DNA from: Paracoccaceae bacterium
GTDB lineage: Bacteria > Pseudomonadota > Alphaproteobacteria > Rhodobacterales > Rhodobacteraceae
Direction: 5' to 3'
Assembly: GCA_003567315.1 (NCBI GenBank)
Contig: PWZT01000099.1
Location: forward strand, 35,711 to 99,710
Length of the DNA stretch: 64,000 bases
In this document: piece by piece, positions 54,037-64,000 of the stretch
Numbering within the stretch: the stretch's first letter is position 1
Layout: each line of letters begins with the position of its first letter
The notes under the pieces: generated by a model
Told to the model about the DNA's origin: nothing
The model's database searches: none
What the model saw: only the letters and a program-made list of their open reading frames with translations
Position numbers and translations under genes: made by a program

Positions 54037-56960
54037 GCCGGGCTCGTTTCCGTCTGGGGGATATTCAGATTGGTGATATCCAGATGTGTGACCACACAGC
54101 CACTATCATGCAATGCCGCCGCATGCATCATAAACCACCGCTGCGAATCGGGGCCATGGCAAGGGTAGATCATCGAGAAGCTGGCCGATGCGCCCGCCAG
54201 GAGCCCCTCTATCCCGGCCAGCGCGCGCGCGGCGGTCGCGTCGGTCGCGGCCGCGCCGCGCAGCACATCGAGGTAGTTGAGCTTCGCTGCACTCGCCAGC
54301 GCCGTGGTGCCGCCATTGTCGAGCGCGAAGCGTTGCCAGGCGCGGTTGACCATCACGATCTCGCCCGCGCCACCCAGCACCGCGAGGTTTTGCGGCGCGG
54401 CATCAATGATGGATTGCAGGTAATTCATGGTCTGCACGCTGGAGATGTCGATGAAGGACAGCACCATGCGCGACTCCTCATGCCGACGCGCGGCGAAAGG
54501 CTGGATCGAGACCAGCCAGCTGCGCCCGTCGCGCCCGGCGATCTCCTGTTGCAGCGGGCTTTCGCTGCCCTGCGCCCTGGTGATGCAGGCGTCGAGGTCG
54601 AAATCCCTGAGGTTATGCGTGATGTCGGGCAGCGGGCGACCGATATCGTTTTCGCGCAGGCGGAAAATCTCGGTCGCCTGCGCGGAAAAACGGGTGATGC
54701 GGCCCAGCCCATCGAGGAAGATCAGCGGGATCTTGGCCGCGCGCGAGAGCCCTTCGAGATCGGCATAGGCCTCGTTGAGTTGCAGGATCTTCTCCTGCAA
54801 TTCGGCATTGACCGTATGCAGCTCTTCATTGACCGATTGCAGCTCCTCATTGGTGCTCTGCAATTCTTCATTGCTGGCCATCAGCTCTTCATTGCCCGCC
54901 TGCAATTCCTCATTGGCGCTGCCCAGATCCTCGACTGTGGTTTTCAGCGTGGCGCGGACCTGGGCGAGTTCCTGCTCCAGCTCGCTCGCGCGGCTGGCCG
55001 AAAGCGTGGCGATATCCTGCGCCTGCGGGTTGTGCTGGGCATCACCGGGAAGGCGGCGCATGCGCTCGAAGCTGACCAGAAGCTGGCCGGGGCCATCCGC
55101 GCCCGGCTGCGTGACCGGGCGGATTTCGATATTCACCGGCACATCGAGGCCGAAATCATCCTCCGTCTCGGGATGGATGATGACCGATTTCATCGCCGAC
55201 CTGTCGCGCAGCGCCGAATAGATCAGGGTCGAGAGGATCGCGGCCACGCGGGCGGGCAGAAGCTGCATTAGATCGAGCGACGCATCGCCGGGCTTGAGGC
55301 GCAGAAACGGGCTCATATCGCCGAAGACATGGCGGATCTCGCGGTTCGGGTCCACCACGACCGAGGGCGGCGCGAAAGCCTTGATCAGGCAGGTGGCGGC
55401 CGGGGAAAGCGCCGCGGTCGCATCGCTGAGCGGTGCGGGCGCCTTGTCGCGGTAGCTGTGGCCGCTTTGGGTGCGGGCGGAGGAGGTGAGGAAATCGTCG
55501 CTGGACAGATGCCGCAATTCGCCCCGCAGCCGGAACAGCTTGGCGCGCGCCGAGACCGTGTCGAGCAGCGAGGCCAGCCGCCCCGGCGATTCCGATCCGC
55601 CCATGAAGAGCGCGCCGCCCGGTTTGAGCCCGAACAGCATCCGCCGCAGCACGCGTTCCTGCGGTTCGGGTTTCAGGTAGATGATCATGTTGCGGCAGAC
55701 CACCAGATCGAGATGCAGGAAGGGCGGATCATTGAGCACATCATGGCGTGAGAAGACGATCGCGCGGCGCAGCCGGGTCGAGACCTGATATTTCCCGTCT
55801 TCAACCGGGTTGAAATAGCGCTCGCGCAGCTCCTTGGGTAGATGCTGGATCAGCTGCTCGGGGTAGAGCCCGGCCGAGGCTTCGGCCAGATAGCTGGGCT
55901 CGATATCGGTGGCGAAGACCTTGAGTTCGCCCGCCAGCCCCAGATCGCGCATCGCCTCGAGCGCGACAATGGCGAGCGAATAGGCTTCCTGCCCGGTCGC
56001 GCAGCCGATGGACCAGATCCGGTAGCTCGCCTGCGCATCCTTCAGCTTCGCGAGCATATCAGGGCGGATGATATGCTGGGCGAGATCCTCATAGGCGTCC
56101 TTGTCGCGAAAGAAGGATGTGACCGGGATCATCATCTCGCGGCGCAGTTTCGCGGCCTCTTCGCGGTCGCGCGTCAGCAGGGCAAGATAGCTGTCGATCT
56201 CGTTTTGCCCGGTGGCGAGCATGCGCCGTTCGAGCCGCCGCACCAGCGTTTGCGGCTTGTATTTGGCAAGCTCGATATCGATCAGCTTGCCGATCTGGGC
56301 CAGCGTCTCGTCGATGGGGCGGCTGGAGTGCTGCGCGAGCTTGACCATCTCGGGCGCGCGTTTCTCGCGGATCACGCTTTCGACGAAGCGCGCGAGTTCT
56401 TCGGGTGTCGCGATTTCATGCGCGAGCCCCGTGGCCATCGCATTGAGCGGCATGCCGTCAAAGGCCGCGCTTGCCGGGCTTTGCACCAAGGCCCAGCCGC
56501 CTGCATCGACAATGCTTTGCAGACCTTCGGAGCCGTCCGAGCCGGTGCCTGACAGAACCAGCCCCAGCAGTTGCTCATAGTCGGCCTCGCCCAGCGAGTG
56601 GAAGAAGGCGTTTATCGGATGGGCCAACCCGCTATCGGGACGCGGGTCGAGATGGACACGGCCATCGACGACAGTCATCATCACGCCCGAGGGGATGACA
56701 TAAACCTCGCGCGATTGCAGCAGATCGCCCTCTTCGGCCACGCGCACCTTCATCGAGGTCTTACGGCCCAGAATGCCATCCATCATCGTATTGTGGCTTG
56801 GGGAGAGATGCTGGATCACCACGAAAGCGGCATCGAGCGCGGGGTCGATCTCGTTGAAGAAGCGGTCCAGCGCATCAAGCCCCCCGGCCGATGCGCCAAG
56901 CGCAACGACGCTCTGTGCCGGTGTCAGCCCGTCTGCATCGGGGGGCGCGCTGTCTCTCAT
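54033..56960 (-). CDS. CheB-CheR-PAS hybrid chemotaxis-type protein
   Basis: 975 residues. CheB methylesterase domain (about 15-195): [18 protein letters not shown] with the catalytic Ser, VVIQHLSP with His, [15 protein letters not shown] with Asp; no receiver domain precedes it. CheR methyltransferase (about 215-490): [18 protein letters not shown] site [28 protein letters not shown] and [15 protein letters not shown] long coiled coil of repeated NEELQ units (about 650-730) leads into a PAS domain and a second C-terminal PAS-like domain. Such hybrids act in adaptation or in non-chemotactic signalling. No che operon is nearby. Confidence 0.9.
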   Translation of the reverse strand: MRDSAPPDADGLTPAQSVVALGASAGGLDALDRFFNEIDPALDAAFVVIQHLSPSHNTMMDGILGRKTSMKVRVAEEGDLLQSREVYVIPSGVMMTVVDGRVHLDPRPDSGLAHPINAFFHSLGEADYEQLLGLVLSGTGSDGSEGLQSIVDAGGWALVQSPASAAFDGMPLNAMATGLAHEIATPEELARFVESVIREKRAPEMVKLAQHSSRPIDETLAQIGKLIDIELAKYKPQTLVRRLERRMLATGQNEIDSYLALLTRDREEAAKLRREMMIPVTSFFRDKDAYEDLAQHIIRPDMLAKLKDAQASYRIWSIGCATGQEAYSLAIVALEAMRDLGLAGELKVFATDIEPSYLAEASAGLYPEQLIQHLPKELRERYFNPVEDGKYQVSTRLRRAIVFSRHDVLNDPPFLHLDLVVCRNMIIYLKPEPQERVLRRMLFGLKPGGALFMGGSESPGRLASLLDTVSARAKLFRLRGELRHLSSDDFLTSSARTQSGHSYRDKAPAPLSDATAALSPAATCLIKAFAPPSVVVDPNREIRHVFGDMSPFLRLKPGDASLDLMQLLPARVAAILSTLIYSALRDRSAMKSVIIHPETEDDFGLDVPVNIEIRPVTQPGADGPGQLLVSFERMRRLPGDAQHNPQAQDIATLSASRASELEQELAQVRATLKTTVEDLGSANEELQAGNEELMASNEELQSTNEELQSVNEELHTVNAELQEKILQLNEAYADLEGLSRAAKIPLIFLDGLGRITRFSAQATEIFRLRENDIGRPLPDITHNLRDFDLDACITRAQGSESPLQQEIAGRDGRSWLVSIQPFAARRHEESRMVLSFIDISSVQTMNYLQSIIDAAPQNLAVLGGAGEIVMVNRAWQRFALDNGGTTALASAAKLNYLDVLRGAAATDATAARALAGIEGLLAGASASFSMIYPCHGPDSQRWFMMHAAALHDSGCVVTHLDITNLNIPQTETSPA

Positions 56961-57254
56961 GCGGTTGTGTTCCTGCGGCGAACCTTACCGAGCCTACGCG
57001 AGAGCGCGCGTCAATTCAACTGATCTGGGGTGAAGGCTTGACCCAGCACCGTCGCAGCCCTGCCGCAAAAGGGAGAAGAGGGCAACGCGCCTTGACTTCA
57101 TCTTGCCCAAAATACTCTCGCCGAAGGCAGCGCGCCATCAGGCGCGCTCCCCCCTTGAGGCGGCACTTGCCCTTCAGGTGGCGCGCTGCTCCGCTGGGGA
57201 CGCCGGGCCGGATGCGTATCGCGGTTGCGCAGTCTGCAAAGGCGCAAGGCGACA
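56961..57254. other. Gap between the CheB-CheR gene and the metal permease
   Basis: 294 bases without a convincing gene. It contains repeat A4 and, after it, more short GC-rich inverted repeats and a C-rich tract. The left part should carry the promoter of the CheB-CheR gene; no promoter motif can be named by eye. Confidence 0.6.
57096..57150. repeat. Dispersed repeat A, copy 4
   Basis: Core CTTCATCTTGCCC.AAATACTC, then an 8-bp stem AGCGCGCC/GGCGCGCT (57129-57136 with 57141-57148) followed by a C6 tract. Confidence 0.75.
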
Positions 57255-58394
57255 TCAGCGCCCCGCACTCTCGCGGCGCCCGAAAATCGCCTCGGCCACG
57301 GCACTGCCCTTGGGGCGCAGGGTCAGCAGCCCGTCGCGCCGCTCGATCAGGTCGCGGTCATGGGCGCGCAGGATCGCGGCATCGGCGCGGGCTTCGGACC
57401 AGCGCAGATGGGTGTTCAGCGCGCTGCGTGTGTTTTCCTCGGCCGCGCGGTCGGTTGCCTGATGGGTGAAAAGATGCGCGACCAGCGCGCGGCAATCGTG
57501 ATCCAGCCGGGCGCTGCGCGCAGATAGCGCCTGCGCCACCAGCCCGCGTTCGGGCGCAAACAGAAGCGCGAGCGCGAACCAGACCCCGGTCATGCTCGCC
57601 ATCATGCCGCCGATGGAGACATCGAGGCGTTCCGCCAGCAGATAACCCGCGACGCAGGCGGCAAGTGCCAGCGCGATGGCGATGAGCACCATCAGCCACA
57701 GCCGACGGGTGAGCAGATAGGCAGTCGCGGGCGGCACGATGACGAAGGCTATGAAGAGCACGGCGCCCACGGCTTCGAAAGACGCAACGGCCGTGATGCT
57801 GGTGAGGCTGAGCAGCGCGTAATGCAGCGCGCCGGGCAGGAAGCCCAGCGCGGCGGCGAGGCCCGGATCGAAGCTCGCGAGTTTCAATTCCTTCCAGAAG
57901 GCCAAAACGAAACCGAGATTGACCGCGAGCACGATGGCAAGCGTGACGACAGACACCGGGATAACATGGCCGCCCAGCGTGACCGTGTTGAGCCAGACGA
58001 AGCCGATCTCGCCCAGCAGCACCGACTCGACATGGATATGCACATCGCGCGCATGCAGCGAGATGAGCAGAACACCCGCAGCAAAGAGCGCCGGGAAGAC
58101 AAGCCCGATCGCGGCATCCATGCGCACCAGCTTCGAGCGCGCGAGCAGTTCGGTCAGAACCACGGTCAGGATGCCGGTCAGCGCGGCGCCGATCACCTGC
58201 ACCGGGCCTGCGATTTCGCGGGTGAGTAGCCAGACGAGGATGATGCCGAAGACGATGGAATGGCTGATCGCATCGGTGAGCATGGAATTGCCGCGCAGCA
58301 CCAGAAAGCTGCCCAGAAGGGCCGCGGAGCTGCCGACCAGTGCGCCGGTGAGCAGGATCATGGCGGGGATGGAGTCGAAGAACGCGGCGATCAT
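57255..58394 (-). CDS. Metal ABC transporter permease with C-terminal cytoplasmic tail (1)
   Basis: 379 residues. ABC-3 (ZnuB/SitC/MntC-type) membrane domain with seven to nine helices (about 1-280; GNSMLTDAISHSIVFGI, SFEAVGAVLFIAFVIVPPATAYLL) plus about 95 extra residues after APERGLVAQALSARSARLDHDCRALVAHLF that look like a winged-helix domain. Typical permeases are about 270-290 residues. The start at 58394 (MIAAFFDSI) overlaps the other permease's stop; the longer frame is rejected. Last gene of the transporter operon. Confidence 0.9.
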   Translation of the reverse strand: MIAAFFDSIPAMILLTGALVGSSAALLGSFLVLRGNSMLTDAISHSIVFGIILVWLLTREIAGPVQVIGAALTGILTVVLTELLARSKLVRMDAAIGLVFPALFAAGVLLISLHARDVHIHVESVLLGEIGFVWLNTVTLGGHVIPVSVVTLAIVLAVNLGFVLAFWKELKLASFDPGLAAALGFLPGALHYALLSLTSITAVASFEAVGAVLFIAFVIVPPATAYLLTRRLWLMVLIAIALALAACVAGYLLAERLDVSIGGMMASMTGVWFALALLFAPERGLVAQALSARSARLDHDCRALVAHLFTHQATDRAAEENTRSALNTHLRWSEARADAAILRAHDRDLIERRDGLLTLRPKGSAVAEAIFGRRESAGR

Positions 58395-59530
58395 GGGTCT
58401 TGGCCTTCGGCGCGGGTCTTGCGGGCCAGGCGGTCGGCCTCGCGATGGCCCGCGCTTGTGAGTTCCCAATGCGGTGTGGTCTCGGGCGGGTGCGTGACCG
58501 AGCGGATCAGCCCGCGCGCCTCGAGCCCCTCCAGCCGCGTGCTGCGCGGCATGGCCCCGAGCGCGGTTTTCAGCATGCCGCGCTCGGCCGGGTAGTGGGT
58601 GTCGTCATGCGCGGCGGCGAGCCCCTGCAATGTGGCCAGAACGCGCCGGTCGCTGATCCGGGCGCGGGCGCGGCGCGCGGCCAGCGCCTGCCACAAAAGC
58701 CCGCGCTCGGGCGCGATGGCGAGCGAGATCAGCACAACTCCGGTCGCGATCAGCACCACCACCGGCCCGGTTGCAAGCCCGCGCTGCGCGGCACTCACAA
58801 GCGCCCCGCCTGCGCCCGAGGCCGCGCCGATCAGCGCGGAGAGCGCGACCATCGCGCCCAGCGAGCGCGTCCATTGCCGCGCGGCGGCGGCAGGCGCGAT
58901 CAGGAGCGCGACCATCAGCACCACACCCACCAGTTGCAGCCCGACCACGATGGCGAGCGCCACGAGCACCGTCAGCGCGGCCTCGAGCGGCAGGACGGGC
59001 AAGCCATTGGCGCGGGCGAAATCGGGATCAAAACTGACCAGCTTGAACTCTTTCCACAGCGCCAGCACCACGCCAAGTGCTGCCAGCCCCACGCCCCCCA
59101 TGATCCACAGATCCGCGCGCAGGATCGCGGCGGCCTGCCCGAAGAGGAAGGTCTCGAGCCCTGCGCTCGCCGTGCGGCCCTGCCCCTGCACATGGGTCAG
59201 CAGCACAATGCCCATGGCGAAGAACACGCTGAGCACGATGCCAAGCGCGGCATCGGTCTTGAGCGCGGTGCGGCGTGTGATCAGCATCATGACAAGCGCT
59301 GCGAGCGCGCCTGTGAAAAACGCGCCGGCCATGATCGCGCCCAGATCGCGCGCGCCCGCGATCAGAAAACCGAGGCAGACGCCGGGCAGGGCGGCATGGG
59401 CGAGCGCATCGCCCAGCAGGCTCTGGCGGCGCAGCACCGCAAAGGCCCCCAGCATCCCGCTGATCGCGCCCAGAAGCGCTGCCCCCATAAGCACAGTCTG
59501 CACGATGCCGCTGGAGAGCAACTCAGCCAT
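58391..59530 (-). CDS. Metal ABC transporter permease with C-terminal cytoplasmic tail (2)
   Basis: 379 residues. ABC-3 membrane domain (QSLLGDALAHAALPGVCLGF; LQLVGVVLMVALLIAPAAAARQW) and a tail beginning APERGLLWQALAARRARARISDRRVLATLQGLAA that is clearly homologous to the tail of the other permease and ends in a winged-helix-like GLIRSVTHPPETTPHWELTSAGHREAD. Related long tails occur on some MntC/TroD permeases. Overlaps the ATPase gene by 8 nt. Confidence 0.9.
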   Translation of the reverse strand: MAELLSSGIVQTVLMGAALLGAISGMLGAFAVLRRQSLLGDALAHAALPGVCLGFLIAGARDLGAIMAGAFFTGALAALVMMLITRRTALKTDAALGIVLSVFFAMGIVLLTHVQGQGRTASAGLETFLFGQAAAILRADLWIMGGVGLAALGVVLALWKEFKLVSFDPDFARANGLPVLPLEAALTVLVALAIVVGLQLVGVVLMVALLIAPAAAARQWTRSLGAMVALSALIGAASGAGGALVSAAQRGLATGPVVVLIATGVVLISLAIAPERGLLWQALAARRARARISDRRVLATLQGLAAAHDDTHYPAERGMLKTALGAMPRSTRLEGLEARGLIRSVTHPPETTPHWELTSAGHREADRLARKTRAEGQDP

Positions 59531-60308
59531 CGCGGTCCCCGGCCGGGGTGGCGATCATCGCAAGCTGGCGGCCATAGGTCGCGCGCAGGTTTTCGGGCGT
59601 ATAGACCTCGCGCACCGGGCCTTGCGCGATGACGCGCACATTCATCATCACCAGCCAGTCGAAATAGCTCTGCACGGTGGTCAGGTCATGATGCACCACG
59701 ATGATCGTGCGCCCCGCATCGCGCAGGCGTTTCAAGAGCGCGATGATGATGGCCTCGGTGCTGGCATCGACACCGGCCATGGGCTCGTCGAGGATCAGGA
59801 TCGGCGCGTCCTGCACCAGTGCGCGGGCGATGAAGACGCGCTGTTGCTGGCCGCCCGAAAGCTGGCTGATCTGGCGGCCTGCGTAATCCTGCATCCCGAG
59901 CTCGGCCAGCGCGTCCATGGCGCGCGCGCGGGCGCGCGCATCGGGGCGGCGCAGCCAGCCGAGGCTGCGATAAAGCCCCATCTCGACCACTTCGCGCGCC
60001 GTGATCGGAAAATCCCAATCGACGCTCTGGCGCTGCGGTACATAGCCGATCTGCCCGCGCATCGCGCGAACGGGGCGGCCCAGGAAGCGTACATGCCCGG
60101 CCACGGGTTTCACCAGCCCCAGGGCAGTTTTCAAGAGCGTGGATTTGCCCGAACCATTCGGCCCCACAATCGCGCACATCACACTGGGCGGGATGTCGAT
60201 ATCGATGTCCCAAAGCGCTGTGACACTGCCATAGGCGACTGTCAGATCCTCGACATGGAGCGCCTGATCGGGCTCGTGCAGGCTTGTATCCGGGTGGTTA
60301 TCCGACAT
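59523..60308 (-). CDS. Metal ABC transporter ATP-binding protein
   Basis: 261 residues. Walker A GPNGSGKST, Q-loop VPQRQSVDWDFPITAREVV (the VDWDFP signature is typical of Mn/Zn/Fe chelate-type ATPases), signature LSGGQQQRVFIARALV, Walker B ILILDEPMAGVD, H-loop VVHHDL. Powers the two tailed permeases. It begins 15 bases after the binding-protein gene. Confidence 0.93.
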   Translation of the reverse strand: MSDNHPDTSLHEPDQALHVEDLTVAYGSVTALWDIDIDIPPSVMCAIVGPNGSGKSTLLKTALGLVKPVAGHVRFLGRPVRAMRGQIGYVPQRQSVDWDFPITAREVVEMGLYRSLGWLRRPDARARARAMDALAELGMQDYAGRQISQLSGGQQQRVFIARALVQDAPILILDEPMAGVDASTEAIIIALLKRLRDAGRTIIVVHHDLTTVQSYFDWLVMMNVRVIAQGPVREVYTPENLRATYGRQLAMIATPAGDRDG

Positions 60309-60323
60309 GTGCGAAGGTTTCGG

Positions 60324-61292
60324 TCATGGCGCGGCCCAGTCGGCCAGCGCCTCGGGCCAGTCGGGCAGCGTGCCGCCAAGGGCGCGGGTGATGGTTTCGG
60401 TATTGGCGCGGATCATGCCGATATAGCTGCCCTCGGGCGTGCCCTCATCGCCCATCGCATCGGAATAGAGTTCGCCGCCGATGGCGACCTCATGCCCGCG
60501 CCCGCGCACTTCCTCGACCAGTGCTTCAATCGTGCGCGGATTGATCGTGGTTTCCACGAAAACTGCGGGGACATTGCGCGCGATCACGAAATCGGCGACC
60601 GCGCGGATATCGCCGATACTGGCCTCGGAGGTGGTGGAGATGCCCTCGATGGCCTCGGACGCCTCGATCCCGTAGGCATCTGCGAAATAGTAGAAGGCGT
60701 CATGGGCGGTGACCAGAAGGCGCTGGCCTTCGGGGATGGAGGCGATGGCCGCGCCCACCCAGCCATGCAGCGCACCGAGCTTGCCCGTATAGTCCGCCAC
60801 ATTGGCCGCCATAGATTCTGCGCAATCGGGGCGTTGGGCGGCGATGTTCTCGGCGATGACGGGCGCGATCTGCGCCCAGCGGCTGACATCCATCCACAGA
60901 TGCGGGTCGGGCTGGCCGGGGGCGTCGGGGTCATCGAGCAGCGTGTCGTCTGCGAATGTGGTGGCGAGCAGGCCGACTGTCGGGGTGCGGTCGGACATGC
61001 CTGCGAGCACATCGGCCATACGGTCCTCGAGCGCGGCATCGACATAGAAGATGAGCTCGGCGCTTGCGAGCTTGCGCACATCGGACGGGGTGGCGCTGTA
61101 GCTATGCGGGTCAGTGCCGGGGCCGAGCAGGCTCTGCACCTCGGCGCAGTCCCCTGCGATATTCTGCGCGACATCGGCGATCATGCCGACAGTGGCGAGC
61201 ACATTGAGCGGCGCATCCGCCTGCGCCGGTGTGGTGAGAGCAAGCAGGGCAGCGAGGCCAAGCGCGCCGGGTTTGGGGCTGGGGGAGGTCAT
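60324..61292 (-). CDS. Metal ABC transporter substrate-binding protein (cluster A-1, Mn/Zn/Fe)
   Basis: 322 residues with a signal peptide (GALGLAALLALTTPAQA). Metal ligands expected in GPGTDPHSYSATPSDVRKL (His), DPHLWMDVSRWAQ (His), and late acidic/His residues VTAHDAFYYFADAYG and GELYSDAMG. There is no His-rich loop of the ZnuA kind, which favours a Mn/Fe (SitA/MntA/TroA) role, but the metal is not certain. The start at 61292 is chosen for the signal peptide and a GGGGGAGG site. A Fur-family-like palindrome lies upstream. Confidence 0.9.
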   Translation of the reverse strand: MTSPSPKPGALGLAALLALTTPAQADAPLNVLATVGMIADVAQNIAGDCAEVQSLLGPGTDPHSYSATPSDVRKLASAELIFYVDAALEDRMADVLAGMSDRTPTVGLLATTFADDTLLDDPDAPGQPDPHLWMDVSRWAQIAPVIAENIAAQRPDCAESMAANVADYTGKLGALHGWVGAAIASIPEGQRLLVTAHDAFYYFADAYGIEASEAIEGISTTSEASIGDIRAVADFVIARNVPAVFVETTINPRTIEALVEEVRGRGHEVAIGGELYSDAMGDEGTPEGSYIGMIRANTETITRALGGTLPDWPEALADWAAP

Positions 61293-61323
61293 GGCGTCTC
61301 CATCGCGATGTGGGACGTTTATA

Positions 61324-61344
61324 TGCAAATGAAAATCGTTCGCA
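61324..61344. promoter_or_regulatory. Fur-family (Fur/Mur/Zur) operator-like palindrome
   Basis: TGCAAATGA-AAA-TCGTTCGCA: imperfect 9-3-9 palindrome with 7 of 9 paired positions, in an AT-rich stretch 32-52 bases before the metal-transporter start. Its TGCAAAT half resembles alphaproteobacterial Mur/Fur boxes, so metal-dependent repression is likely. Confidence 0.65.
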
Positions 61345-61420
61345 AGTAAATTCGGGATATTCCGGGGGAAGGGTTTTGTTCGGCGCATCAATTGCGGGGT
61401 GCGCTGGCTGCGAGGGGGAA

Positions 61421-61493
61421 AGCGCCCTCGGGCCGCGCCCACCCACCCGCCCCTGCACGCCCCGAGGGCGCTGCCCTTGCCTGCGGCAAGGGC
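61421..61493. repeat. Dispersed repeat B, copy 3 (double hairpin)
   Basis: Same 12-bp stem 1 as copies 1 and 2 (61421-61432 with 61461-61472) and stem 2 GCCCTTGCC/GGCAAGGGC as in copy 1 (61473-61493). It lies 26 bases beyond the carB stop, upstream of the metal operon promoter. Confidence 0.8.
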
Positions 61494-61518
61494 GGGGGAG
61501 CGTGGTGACGGGAGTGCG

Positions 61519-64000
<2,482 letters not shown>

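Noticed and set aside
37421..61493. Family B repeats as insertion sequences
   Set aside because: They are only 73 bp, encode nothing and show no terminal inverted repeats or target duplications.

Overview
This GC-rich 64 kb window comes from a purple photosynthetic alphaproteobacterium of the Rhodobacter-like Rhodobacterales. It holds a reaction-centre operon pufQ-pufB-pufA-pufL-pufM-pufX (PufX present, no pufC), a complete spheroidene-type carotenoid set (crtA, B, I, C, D, E, F) and perfect TGT-N12-ACA (PpsR/CrtJ-type) palindromes. No rRNA, tRNA, CRISPR array, prophage or insertion sequence was recognised.

Left flank (1-25.7 kb), housekeeping and accessory genes: the 5' end of a low-molecular-weight tyrosine phosphatase; a PCu(A)C copper chaperone with a DUF2946-like protein; an enoyl-CoA hydratase and an SDR behind tamA-tamB (outer-membrane assembly); ahcY; phaA-phaB (acetoacetyl-CoA and polyhydroxybutyrate precursor supply); hspQ; an RsbW-like kinase with a STAS antagonist; a second thiolase; a free-Met-R-sulfoxide reductase; a LYS1-like dehydrogenase; an alpha/beta hydrolase; a five-gene branched-chain amino-acid-type ABC transporter; EamA and MATE exporters; and a NicO/DUF1007 metal pair.

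Photosynthesis cluster (25.76-52.2 kb): bchG-(bch2/pucC-like)-bchP-idi runs rightward and meets tspO-crtB-crtI head-on. crtA-bchI-bchD-bchO diverges from crtI. crtD-crtC runs leftward and diverges from the superoperon crtE-crtF-bchC-bchX-bchY-bchZ-pufQBALMX, which dxs follows. Together these make and prenylate bacteriochlorophyll a (magnesium chelatase subunits, chlorophyllide oxidoreductase, BchC, BchG/BchP), supply isoprenoids (dxs, idi, crtE), build spheroidene/spheroidenone, and encode LH1 and the reaction centre. PpsR-type operators sit before bchG, between crtI and crtA (inverted pair), between crtD and crtE (two) and before bchC (two). The bchFNBHLM, bchE/bchJ, puhA and ppsR genes that share the cluster in Rhodobacter are not here, so the cluster is split or they lie outside the window.

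Right flank (52.2-64 kb): a membrane-anchored helix-hairpin-helix-like protein; a CIA30-family protein; a CheB-CheR-PAS hybrid with a downstream PAS protein; a Mn/Zn/Fe-type ABC transporter behind a Fur-family-like palindrome, whose two permeases both carry homologous cytoplasmic tails; and the 3' part of carB.

Two dispersed repeat families deserve attention. Family A (core TTCATCTTGC..AAATACTC plus GC-rich hairpins, four copies) lies in operon gaps, including bchI-bchD and bchX-bchY, where it overlaps the likely bchY start. Family B (73 bp double hairpin, three copies with compensatory stem changes) sits at gene 3' ends. Other oddities are crtC, which has no usable start codon where CrtC homology begins, and an A/T mirror-repeat leader before dxs.
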